Of a stretch of 64,000 nucleotides of DNA, positions 37,199-45,247 are shown piece by piece. A program made the translations under genes and the position numbers. Each line of letters begins with the position of its first letter. Positions within the stretch are counted from its first letter, which is position 1. The notes under the pieces were generated by a model. It made no database searches, was not told the origin of the DNA, and saw only the letters and a program-made list of their open reading frames with translations. Origin of the DNA: Mesorhizobium sp. M4B.F.Ca.ET.058.02.1.1 (GTDB lineage Bacteria; Pseudomonadota; Alphaproteobacteria; Rhizobiales; Rhizobiaceae); NCBI RefSeq assembly GCF_003952505.1, contig NZ_CP034450.1:1488001-1552000 (forward strand), in the 5' to 3' direction.

Positions 37199-37852
37199 AT
37201 GAGCGAACCCACCAGCCCAACTCGCAAACGCCTCGTCGATGCGGCGGCGAAACTCTTCTATGCCGAGGGGGTCGGCCGCGTCAGCGTCGACGCAGTGGCC
37301 GAGAAGGCGGGGCTGACGAAGCGCACGCTCTACTACCACTTCAGAAGCAAGGACGATTTGATCGCCGCCTATCTCGATGGCCGCGACCAGCCCAACATCA
37401 AGCAGATGGCCGGCTGGTTCGAAGCCGCCGAGGGCGGCGTCGACAGGAAGGTCGCGGCGATCTTCACCAATCTGGCGCGGGTGGCAAAGCACCCGAAGTG
37501 GAGAGGCTGCGGCTACCTGCGCACGGCCGCCGAGCTCGCGGCGATGCCCGGACACCCTGCAGTCAAATCCGGGTCGCGCCACAAGACCAATTTCGAAAAG
37601 TGGCTGGCCGGAGAGCTTTCAAGCCATAAGGTCAGAGAGCCCAACATGCTGGCGCGCGAGATCGTTCTGTTGATGGACGGCGCCTTCTCCAGCATGCTGA
37701 TCCACCACAATCCCGACTACATCGCCGCTGCCGGCCACGCGGCGGCGACGCTGGTCAAGGTGCGGATGGAGACGGCGGCTCCGCCAGCAGCCAGTCGATC
37801 GCCGCGGCGGCGTGGGCGGGTGATCGGTCGGGCGCCAGGATCGAAAGGCTGA
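37199..37852 (+). CDS. TetR-family transcriptional regulator
   Basis: 217 residues from the ATG at 37199. DNA-binding domain: RKRLVDAAAKLFYAEGVGRV, then VAEKAGLTKRTLYYHFRSKD. The C-terminal half (WRGCGYLRTAAELAAMPGHP) belongs to the group with a conserved Gly-Cys motif. The last 25 residues are basic and run over the 3' end of the convergent LysR gene by 98 bases, so the original stop may have been lost. It probably represses the divergent hydratase gene. Confidence 0.9.
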   Translation: MSEPTSPTRKRLVDAAAKLFYAEGVGRVSVDAVAEKAGLTKRTLYYHFRSKDDLIAAYLDGRDQPNIKQMAGWFEAAEGGVDRKVAAIFTNLARVAKHPKWRGCGYLRTAAELAAMPGHPAVKSGSRHKTNFEKWLAGELSSHKVREPNMLAREIVLLMDGAFSSMLIHHNPDYIAAAGHAAATLVKVRMETAAPPAASRSPRRRGRVIGRAPGSKG

Positions 37853-38651
37853 AGCCGGTCGGCACGCGCTTTTCGAACGGCGCCACCAGCGATCCGCCGG
37901 CAAGCGCGCGCGACACCAGCGCCTCATGGCCCATCAGCACGCCGGCGCCGTCGCCCGCCTGCAGCGCCATGCTGTAGAGCGAGAATTCGGAGCCGGAATC
38001 GATCGACGGCCCCTTCAGGCCGGCGGCCTCGAACCACAGGGCCCAGTCGCCGGTCCAGGTCGTGTCCCACAACAGAAGCTGCGCGGCGAGATCGGCCGGC
38101 GTCTTCAACTGCCGGGCCAGCGCCGGCGCGCACACCGGAAAGATGACATCATCTGAGAACTTGCAAGCGCGGCCGCCGACCGGTGCCTGCCTGGTCAGGA
38201 AGATGGCGAGATCAAAAGGCTCGCGGCGGAAATCCGGCGGCTCCTCCAGCGCGTGGATGGAGGGGCGCAGCGTGGGCAATGCCGCGCGCAGCGCCGGCAG
38301 GCGCGGCGCCAGCCACAGCTGCGCGATCGAAGGCAGCGCCGCGATGCTGACCTGCGGCCGGGGCGCCGCGATGCGCAGTTCCTGCACGGCCAGCCCCATA
38401 GCGTCGAAGGCGGTGGAGAAGGCAGGCAGAGCGGCGCGGCCGGCGTCGGTGAGATGCAGCCCCTGCGCATGCCTCACGAACAGCGGCGCGCCGAGCCAGG
38501 CCTCCAGCGCCTTGACCTGATGCGACACCGCCGCCGGCGTGACGCTGAGCTCGTCCGCCGCCTTGGCGAAGCTTTCGTAACGAGCCGCCGCCTCGAAGGA
38601 GCGGAGCGCGTTGAGCGGCGGCATGCGCGGACGCGGCGGATTGACGGCCAT
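37755..38651 (-). CDS. LysR-family regulator (GcvA type)
   Basis: 298 residues. The N-terminal helix-turn-helix is PPLNALRSFEAAARYESFAK, AADELSVTPAAVSHQVKALE, AWLGAPLFVRHAQGL, typical of the GcvA branch. The effector domain follows (SIAALPSIAQLWLAPRLPAL). It is the last of three minus-strand genes after the SHMT-like enzyme and the LivK-type binding protein, 55 bases from the latter, so it probably regulates that cluster. The effector is unknown; glycine or a serine derivative would fit the neighbours. Confidence 0.92.
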   Translation of the reverse strand: MAVNPPRPRMPPLNALRSFEAAARYESFAKAADELSVTPAAVSHQVKALEAWLGAPLFVRHAQGLHLTDAGRAALPAFSTAFDAMGLAVQELRIAAPRPQVSIAALPSIAQLWLAPRLPALRAALPTLRPSIHALEEPPDFRREPFDLAIFLTRQAPVGGRACKFSDDVIFPVCAPALARQLKTPADLAAQLLLWDTTWTGDWALWFEAAGLKGPSIDSGSEFSLYSMALQAGDGAGVLMGHEALVSRALAGGSLVAPFEKRVPTGFSLSILAPDRSPAHAAAAIDWLLAEPPSPSAP

Positions 38652-38706
38652 TCCGGCTTTTTCCCAAGGAAGCGCCGGCGGCCGTTACCCCGCCGGCGCG
38701 AATAAT

Positions 38707-39822
38707 CTATTTGAGGGCCACCGGGGTCAGCTTGCCGTCGACCTTCCGCCACTCAAATACGACGAAGCCCGGCTGCTTGATATCCCCCTTGGCGTCATAG
38801 GAGATGGTGCCGAGCACTGTCGAAATGCTTGCACCCGAATGGAGATAGTCGGATGCGGCCTTCGGATCGTCGGCCTTGGCACGGGCGATCGCCTCGGCAA
38901 GGATCTGCGTGGCTGCATAGGCGTATAGCGTCACCGCTTCGGTCGGTACGTTCCTGGCTTTCAGGTCGGCGACCGCATCCTTGGCCTCGGCGAAGGTGGC
39001 CGGATCGGGAAAGGACGTCATCAGCGTGCCCAAAGCCCCCTCGCCGCCGATGGCGCCGAACTCGCTGTTGGAGATGCCGTCGCCGCCCATCAGGATGGTG
39101 GTGACGCCCTGGTCGTGCATCTGGCGCACGATCAGCCCGGCCTCGGTGTGCTGGCCGCCATAATAGACAAGCTCGCCGCCCGACTGCTTGATCCTGGCGA
39201 CGAGTGGGCTGTAGTCCTTCTCGCCAGGGTTGATTTCCTCTTGCAGCACCGGCCTGCCGCCGCCGGCGTTGTAGGCGCGCGCCATCTCGTCGGCGAGACC
39301 CTTGCCCGCCGTCGACTTGTCGTCGACGATCGCCACCTTCTTGCCCTTGAAGCGCTCGAGCACGAATTTGGCGGCGATGGCGCCTTGCTGGTCGTCACGG
39401 CCACAAGCGCGAAAAGCGTCCCACAGGCCGCGCTCGGTCACCATCGGGTTGGTGGCCGTCGGCGTCACGAACAGCACGCCGTTCTCGGCATAGATGTCGG
39501 AGGCGGGAATGGTGACGCCGGAATTATAGTGGCCGACGACATAATGCACGCCATCGGCGACGAACTTGTTGGCGATCGAGACGCCCTGCTTTGGATCGGA
39601 GACATCGTCGCCGACCGAGACGGTGAGTTTTTGCCCGAGCACGCCGCCATTGGCGTTGATGCGCTCGACCGCCGCCTTGACGCCGACGCGGTACTGTTCG
39701 CCATAGGCGGCATTCGGCCCCGACATCGGACCGGCGACGCCGAGCACGATATCGGCCCTGGCGACACCGACGGCGGCGGCCGTCATCAGGGCAGCAGTCA
39801 TCAATCGCAGAATCATGCGCAT
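38707..39822 (-). CDS. LivK-type ABC transporter substrate-binding protein
   Basis: 371 residues with a signal peptide (MRMILRLMTAALMTAAAVGV). The mature protein is a type 1 periplasmic binding protein of the branched-chain amino acid family: DIVLGVAGPMSGPNAAYGEQ, VVGHYNSGVTIPASDIYAEN, and FRACGRDDQQGAIAAKFVLE. It has no permease or ATPase genes beside it. It lies 55 bases after the SHMT-like gene, suggesting that the ligand is a substrate or product of that enzyme, such as an amino acid related to serine. Confidence 0.9.
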   Translation of the reverse strand: MRMILRLMTAALMTAAAVGVARADIVLGVAGPMSGPNAAYGEQYRVGVKAAVERINANGGVLGQKLTVSVGDDVSDPKQGVSIANKFVADGVHYVVGHYNSGVTIPASDIYAENGVLFVTPTATNPMVTERGLWDAFRACGRDDQQGAIAAKFVLERFKGKKVAIVDDKSTAGKGLADEMARAYNAGGGRPVLQEEINPGEKDYSPLVARIKQSGGELVYYGGQHTEAGLIVRQMHDQGVTTILMGGDGISNSEFGAIGGEGALGTLMTSFPDPATFAEAKDAVADLKARNVPTEAVTLYAYAATQILAEAIARAKADDPKAASDYLHSGASISTVLGTISYDAKGDIKQPGFVVFEWRKVDGKLTPVALK

Positions 39823-39877
39823 GTCATTCCCCTTTGTGTTTTGAGAAAGCGGGCTCTTCGCCCGCGCTTTCAGGTGC

Positions 39878-41200
39878 TCAGTTCACGAAATGCAGTTTTG
39901 TGAACCGGCGCCGGAATTCACTGACAGCGGCGGCGATCGCTTCCGGCGCATCGTTGCCGCGCAGCCCCCTGGCGATGAGCGCGGCAAGCTCGGGCATGTC
40001 CTTCTCGGTCATGCCCCAGCGCACGATCTCCGGCGTGCCGAAGCGCAGGCCGTTCATGTCGCCGTCGACCGCCGCGATCGGCAGGCCGATGCCGCAGGTG
40101 AGGATGTTGGCCCGCCTGAGCCTCTTCGCCGCCGCCTGCCCGCCGCCGAATTCGGCGGCCTGAACCGCGAACTGGTGCGAGGTGGTGTGGCCCTTGGCCG
40201 TCGAGAACACCGGCAGGCCGCGCTCGGCAAGCGCCTGAGCCAGCGCCTTCGCCGTGCCGGCCATGGCGGCGGCATAGGCGCGGCCATGCGCCTTCCAGTC
40301 GAGCAGTGTGATGGCGAGCGCTGCCGACTTCGCGGCATCGAAATTCGCCGTCATGCCGGGAAAGGCGATCCGGTCGAGCTTCTCGGCGATATCGGCGTCG
40401 TTGGTGACGATCAGGCCGGAGGGCGGGCCGCCGAGGCTCTTGTAGGTGCTCATCGTCATGAGATGGGCGCCTTCCTCCAGCGGCTGCTGCCAGGCGTGGC
40501 CGGCGATCATGCCGCAGAGATGCGCCGCGTCGAACAGCACCAGCGCCCCGATCTCGTCGGCGATCGTCCGGATCTCGCGGATGGGATGCGGCAGAAGGTT
40601 GAGGCTGCTGCCGATGGTGATCATCTTCGGCCGCACCTCAAGGGCGAGTTCGCGCAGCCCGGCGACATCGACCGTGTAGCCATCGCCGTCGACAGGCGCG
40701 GTATGGATGTCGAGCCCATAGAGCCCGGCGCAGCCGGCCATGTGATGCGTGACATGGCCGCCGACGGCGGGCGAAGGCACGATCACGCTGTCGCCCGGCC
40801 GCGCCGCGGCGATGAAGGCATAGAGATTGGCGATGGCGCCGGAAGGCACGCGGATCTCGGCATAGCGGGCGCCGAACACCTCGGCGGCGAGCTCGGCCGC
40901 GATGACCTCGATGCGCTCGACGCCCTCCAACCCCATCTCGTATTTGTCGCCGGGATAGCCGAGCGACGGGCGAGAGCCGAGGCCCGAGGCAAGCGCCGCC
41001 TCGGCTCTGGGGTTCATCACGTTGGTCGCCGGATTGAGGTTGACGCAATCGGCCTCATGGACGCGCCGGTTGAGCGCGATGCCCGCCTCGATCGCCGCAA
41101 GCACGACGTCGCTCCCCTGCCCGCTCGTTTCCGTGGCCAGCCGCTGGACGAAATCCTCGCACTGCGCGGGAACCCAGGGCCTGCGAGCAAGAGCGGTCAT
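39878..41200 (-). CDS. Serine hydroxymethyltransferase-like PLP enzyme
   Basis: 440 residues from the ATG at 41200. The overall plan is SHMT: NLNPATNVMNPRAEAALAS, YPGDKYEMGLEGVERIEVIA, VPSGAIANLYAFIAAARPGD, VLFDAAHLCGMIAGHAWQQP and the PLP lysine in MSTYKSLGGPPSGL. True SHMTs read THKTLRGPRGG at the lysine, so the adjacent His is Tyr here and the following loop differs. It may act on another hydroxy amino acid, for example alpha-methylserine, rather than in the main folate cycle. It is first in a cluster with a LivK-type binding protein and a LysR regulator. Confidence 0.82.
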   Translation of the reverse strand: MTALARRPWVPAQCEDFVQRLATETSGQGSDVVLAAIEAGIALNRRVHEADCVNLNPATNVMNPRAEAALASGLGSRPSLGYPGDKYEMGLEGVERIEVIAAELAAEVFGARYAEIRVPSGAIANLYAFIAAARPGDSVIVPSPAVGGHVTHHMAGCAGLYGLDIHTAPVDGDGYTVDVAGLRELALEVRPKMITIGSSLNLLPHPIREIRTIADEIGALVLFDAAHLCGMIAGHAWQQPLEEGAHLMTMSTYKSLGGPPSGLIVTNDADIAEKLDRIAFPGMTANFDAAKSAALAITLLDWKAHGRAYAAAMAGTAKALAQALAERGLPVFSTAKGHTTSHQFAVQAAEFGGGQAAAKRLRRANILTCGIGLPIAAVDGDMNGLRFGTPEIVRWGMTEKDMPELAALIARGLRGNDAPEAIAAAVSEFRRRFTKLHFVN

Positions 41201-41458
41201 CAATGCCTCCACCGTGCCAACCACCAACGATCCGGATGGTGGCGGCGATGGTATGCCGGCGCAAACGAGTAGTTCTAGGGGCTAGGCTTAGGTATTTTAG
41301 GGGTAGTTGAAACGGGCTCCGAAGGGCGACCCTGCCCCGCCGGAAACAACTTGTCGAAACGCCTAGCTGCCCATACCATGCCCGCCCACGACCAAAGCTG
41401 ATCAGGAGGTCAGTGAAACGGTCGGGTTTTGAGCCAGTGCAATGTAGGGAGGATAATC

Positions 41459-42016
41459 ATGGCTTCCGCAGTACAGGCCGACAATGGCGTCAATGTAGAG
41501 GCGCTGCTCGCCGCAAAAGAAGCGCTTACCAATGCCCCGGAGGCCGCGCAATTCAAGTGGCGCGCGGCTTGCGAATGGAAGGATGGCACCCACAGCCACT
41601 CGACGGTGGAGAGTTTTTACGGTCTCGGCCAGGACCAGCATCGCAAGACCACCTTCGCATTCGACGCCGACCATCCGGAGGTGTTCGCTTCCCTGGATCA
41701 GGGCGCCACGCCTGTCGAATACGTGCTGGTCGGGCTGGCCAGTTGCCTGACCGCCGGCATCGCCGCGGTTGCCCAGAACCGGAACATCCAGCTGAAGTCG
41801 GTGAAAGCGACCATCGAGGGCGACATGGATCTCGCCGGCATTCTCGGCATCGACGCCGACGTCCGCAACGGCTTCAGCGGCATCACGGTGAAGTACAACA
41901 TCGACGCCGACGCCAAGCGCGAGGACATCGAGGCGCTCGTCGCCCAGTCGCAGAAGCGGTCGGCCGTCTATGACATTGTCACCAATCCGACGAACGTCAC
42001 GGTCGTGGTTAACTGA
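41459..42016 (+). CDS. OsmC-family protein
   Basis: 185 residues from the ATG at 41459, with GTAGGGAGG upstream. The core motif EYVLVGLASCLTAGIAAVAQ has one of the redox cysteines of OsmC proteins, which reduce organic hydroperoxides. The second expected cysteine in the C-terminal half is not present (GFSGITVKYNIDADAKREDI lacks it), so peroxidase activity is doubtful and another role is possible. The AT-richer region before it (41270-41300) may hold the promoter. Confidence 0.85.
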   Translation: MASAVQADNGVNVEALLAAKEALTNAPEAAQFKWRAACEWKDGTHSHSTVESFYGLGQDQHRKTTFAFDADHPEVFASLDQGATPVEYVLVGLASCLTAGIAAVAQNRNIQLKSVKATIEGDMDLAGILGIDADVRNGFSGITVKYNIDADAKREDIEALVAQSQKRSAVYDIVTNPTNVTVVVN

Positions 42017-42075
42017 AAGGCGCTTCGAGCCGTAGACTCGCCTGATGAGAGGTCGCGATTAGTTCCGTCACCACA

Positions 42076-43290
42076 GTGATTGTCGGTGCAGGGCACGCGG
42101 GGCTCGCGATGAGCCGCTGCCTCGCGGAGCGAGCTATCGACCATGTGCTGCTGGAGCGCGGCGAGATCGCCCATAGCTGGCGCACCGAGCGATGGGATTC
42201 GCTGCGACTGCTCACGCCCAACTGGCAGAGCCGGCTGCCCGGCTTCCGCTATGATGGCGACGACCCCGACGGCTACCGGACGCTGCCTGAGGCGATCGAC
42301 TTCCTCGGCACCTATGCCAGGGCGATCTCGGCGCCGGTCAGGACCCATACGACCGTTACCTCGGTCCGCGCCGACGATGCCGGATATCTGGTGCGCACGG
42401 ACCGCGGCGAGTGGCGGTGCCGGACCGTCGTGCTGGCGTCGGGCGCGTGCAACATCGCGCGCCTGCCCGATTTCGCCGCCCGCGTGCCGCCGTCGGTCGC
42501 CATGCTGACGGCGCAGTCCTACCGCAACCCAGGCCAGGTCGCCGACGGCGGCGTGATGGTGGTGGGCGCCTCGTCGAGCGGCACCCAGATCGCACAGGAA
42601 CTGCAGCGTTCGGGGCGTCAGGTGACGCTGTCGGTGGGCGAGCACATAAGGGCGCCCCGCGTCTATCGCGGCAAGGACCTGGAATGGTGGATGGACGCCG
42701 CCGGCGTGCTGGACGAGCGCTACGACGAGGTCGACGACATCAGGCGGGCGCGACGCGTTCCTTCGCTGCAGCTTGCCGGCACGCCCGACCGCACCACCCT
42801 CGACCTTAACGCGCTGCTCGACCGCGGCGTCAGGCTCGTCGGCCGTCTCGCCGGCATCACCGAAGACGGCAAGGCGCAGTTTGCCGGGTCGTTGCGCAAC
42901 ATGTGCGCGCTTTCCGATCTCAAGATGGCCCGGCTGCTCGACCTCATTGACGAATGGGCGCGCGACAACGGGCTGGACGCGACGGTCGGACCGCCGGATC
43001 GCCCGCCGCCGACGCGTGTCGAGGATAACCCGTCGCTCGGCCTGGACCTTGCCGGCGGCGCGATCAGGACGATCATCTGGGCCACCGGCTACCGGCCGGA
43101 CTACTCCTGGCTGGAGCTGCCGGTGCTCGACCGCTGGGGCCACGTCCGTCACGACGGCGGGGTGGCCGACCATCCGGGCCTCTACCTGATGGGAATGCAG
43201 TTCCTGCGCCGCCGCAAGTCCGCGCTGATCGACGGCGCCGGCGATGACGCGCGTGATCTCAGCGACCATCTGGCGGCGTATCTCAGGTAA
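42076..43290 (+). CDS. Flavin-containing monooxygenase-like oxidoreductase
   Basis: 404 residues from the GTG at 42076. It has the FAD-binding motif VIVGAGHAGLAMSRCLAERA, RWDSLRLLTPNWQSRLPGF, and a second dinucleotide motif GVMVVGASSSGTQIAQELQR for NADPH, followed by ATGYRPDYSWL. It resembles the flavoprotein monooxygenases of the Trk/FMO family (CzcO-like). The GTG start leaves almost nothing before the FAD strand. In-frame upstream is ATT AGT TCC GTC ACC ACA (42058-42075), which looks like the true N-terminus with ATG changed to ATT and AGAGGT before it. Confidence 0.85.
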   Translation: MIVGAGHAGLAMSRCLAERAIDHVLLERGEIAHSWRTERWDSLRLLTPNWQSRLPGFRYDGDDPDGYRTLPEAIDFLGTYARAISAPVRTHTTVTSVRADDAGYLVRTDRGEWRCRTVVLASGACNIARLPDFAARVPPSVAMLTAQSYRNPGQVADGGVMVVGASSSGTQIAQELQRSGRQVTLSVGEHIRAPRVYRGKDLEWWMDAAGVLDERYDEVDDIRRARRVPSLQLAGTPDRTTLDLNALLDRGVRLVGRLAGITEDGKAQFAGSLRNMCALSDLKMARLLDLIDEWARDNGLDATVGPPDRPPPTRVEDNPSLGLDLAGGAIRTIIWATGYRPDYSWLELPVLDRWGHVRHDGGVADHPGLYLMGMQFLRRRKSALIDGAGDDARDLSDHLAAYLR

Positions 43291-43348
43291 GGTTCGATCT
43301 GCTAGCCGACGCGGGCCCATAGCAGCAGTTGTGCAAGAGATCATCGAT

Positions 43349-44239
43349 TCAGGGCAGCGGGATCGGCTTGTCACTGAGTGTGCGCAAGTAGGCGATCAGG
43401 TTGACCCGTTCGGTCTCGTCCGGGACGCCAGGCGTCTCCATCTTAACGCCCGGCGTGGTAAGCATAGGCCCGAAGAGATATCTGTTCAGGTCCTCGTACG
43501 TCCATAGCCCCTCCCAGCCCAGCAAGGTATCGGAGTAACGCATGTCTGCCACGGATGCCTTGTCGCGGCCGACGACGCTCCATAAGTTGGGTCCTATCTT
43601 GTTCCCTCCCTGCGGTTCGGCAGTGTGGCAACTGACACACACGCGGGCGAAGTAGGTTCGACCTTTCTCGACATCGGCAGAAGCCAATTTCATTGAGATC
43701 GGAGCCGGTGTTGGCAAGACAACCCCGTGCGACAAAAGATAGGCGGCAATTTCGGCTTGCCCCCGGCTCTTTGCGATATGGAGCGGCGTCTTGCCGCCCG
43801 TTGTCTTCGCATTCACGTCTGCGCCGGCCTCGACCAGCGCCCTCACACAATCGAGACAATCGAGAGTGACGGCGACGTGGAGGGCGGATTCGCTGTCACG
43901 GTTGGAATTTGGATCTGCATTCCGCTCCAGCAACAGATTTAACAGATCGATCTTGTCTTTCCCCACGGCCGCCATCAGCGGAGGGCCCCAAGCCGTCTGG
44001 GCGTTGACGTCCGCACCACGTTCTATGAGCAATTTTGCCGCATCGATGTGGCCCAGCATCACCGCAAGATAGAGCGGCGTGGCAGTGCCATCGCTCTCAT
44101 CTATTCCGGCACCTGCATCGAGTGCCGCCGTGATCGCCGCGACATCGCCCTCCATGGCGGCGTCGTGGATGGCGGCGGCATGCGATACAATCGGAATGTG
44201 TGCAAGCACTAACAGAATGAAAAGCAAGAACCCGCGCAT
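43349..44239 (-). CDS. Ankyrin-repeat and cytochrome c fusion protein
   Basis: 296 residues from the ATG at 44239. A signal peptide (MRGFLLFILLVLAHIPIVSH) leads to the periplasm. Residues 20-190 hold about four ankyrin repeats (TPLYLAVMLGHIDAAKLLIE, SALHVAVTLDCLDCVRALVE, TPLHIAKSRGQAEIAAYLLS). The C-terminal 100 residues are a class I cytochrome c with heme motif CVSCHT and axial Met in the GVKMETPGV segment. Ankyrin repeats bind proteins, so the protein may dock a heme domain to a periplasmic partner. The gene stands alone. Confidence 0.9.
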   Translation of the reverse strand: MRGFLLFILLVLAHIPIVSHAAAIHDAAMEGDVAAITAALDAGAGIDESDGTATPLYLAVMLGHIDAAKLLIERGADVNAQTAWGPPLMAAVGKDKIDLLNLLLERNADPNSNRDSESALHVAVTLDCLDCVRALVEAGADVNAKTTGGKTPLHIAKSRGQAEIAAYLLSHGVVLPTPAPISMKLASADVEKGRTYFARVCVSCHTAEPQGGNKIGPNLWSVVGRDKASVADMRYSDTLLGWEGLWTYEDLNRYLFGPMLTTPGVKMETPGVPDETERVNLIAYLRTLSDKPIPLP

Positions 44240-44420
44240 TAGCATCTCCCAAGGCAAGCCTGAGGATCCGGCACGATTTCGAGATTGCAAAGTCTATCTC
44301 AAAATCCCCGATCGCGACAATGGCTTCGGGTGTATGAGCCCACGGCCTAGCAGAACCAACGCCCAACACCAAAGGGACCAGGTTGGTCACCGCCGACACG
44401 CCGAATTACGTGACCTGCGA

Positions 44421-44879
44421 TCATATCCCCAAATGCAGCTTCGGCTTCCAGAAGGGGCGGAACAATTCGATCTTGGGACAGCGGTTCATCACCACTTTCA
44501 AGCCCGCCTCCTCCGCCAGCCGGGCGGCAGCATCATCCCTCACCCCGATCTGGCCCCACAGCACCTTGGCATTGATGGCGATGGCCTCCTGCGCGACCTC
44601 CAGCAGATCTTCGGAGCGGCGGAAAACCTCGACCATGTCGACGGGCCGGTCGATGGCCGCCAGCGAGGGATACACTTTAAGCCCTCGAATTTCCTCCACG
44701 CCGGAACTGGGATTGACCGGGATCATGTCGTAGCCGGTTTCGTGCAGCACCCTCAGGACACCATAGGAAAACTTGGTTTTGTCGGGGCTGGCGCCCACCA
44801 TCGCGATGGTTTTGACCGATTTCAGGATCTCCTGCAGATAAGCCTCCGGATAGGGCTCATCATGGTTCATATGGGTCAT
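44421..44879 (-). CDS. CoA-binding domain protein
   Basis: 152 residues with a Rossmann-type CoA-binding domain: VKTIAMVGASPDKTKFSYGV, YDMIPVNPSSGVEEIRGLKV, and VKVLWGQIGV-like AKVLWGQIGVRDDAAARLAE. Small proteins of this type (YccU-like) are widespread, and their role is unclear. Its ATG overlaps the ferredoxin stop as ATGA, and it is the last gene of an operon with SBP56 and ferredoxin. Confidence 0.9.
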   Translation of the reverse strand: MTHMNHDEPYPEAYLQEILKSVKTIAMVGASPDKTKFSYGVLRVLHETGYDMIPVNPSSGVEEIRGLKVYPSLAAIDRPVDMVEVFRRSEDLLEVAQEAIAINAKVLWGQIGVRDDAAARLAEEAGLKVVMNRCPKIELFRPFWKPKLHLGI

Positions 44880-45247
44880 TTCTTGTCGTCCAGCGGGGTC
44901 GCAATATCGGCTTTCAATTCATGCGCGGCCAGGGGGTCGAGGAACGGGTTGCGATAGAGCCTGTCGTGGCTTTCGACGCCGACCTCCAGCGTGCAGTCGC
45001 TCAGCGGGCGGGCAACGCAGAGGATGATGTAGCCATTGGCGATCTGGCGGTTGTTCAGCGCCACCTGCGCCTTCTGATCGACCTTGCCGCTGATCATCTT
45101 GGCCGCGCAGCTTATGCAGCCGCCATATTTGCAGCCATAGGGCAGGTCCACGCCCTGCTCGCGCAGGCTCTGCAAGAGCGGCTTGCGGCGATCGACCTCA
45201 AAGGCCGCGCCGCCCTGGTTGGCGAGCGTGATGGTGAAGCTGGTCAT
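44876..45247 (-). CDS. Plant-type [2Fe-2S] ferredoxin
   Basis: 123 residues from the ATG at 45247 (MTSFTITLANQGGAAFEVDR). The four cluster cysteines are in LPYGCKYGGCISCAAKM and YIILCVARP, the normal C-x4-C-x2-C ... C pattern. It should carry electrons for a partner oxidoreductase. The ATG overlaps the SBP56 stop codon, and the next gene overlaps it in turn, so the three products are made together. Confidence 0.93.
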   Translation of the reverse strand: MTSFTITLANQGGAAFEVDRRKPLLQSLREQGVDLPYGCKYGGCISCAAKMISGKVDQKAQVALNNRQIANGYIILCVARPLSDCTLEVGVESHDRLYRNPFLDPLAAHELKADIATPLDDKK

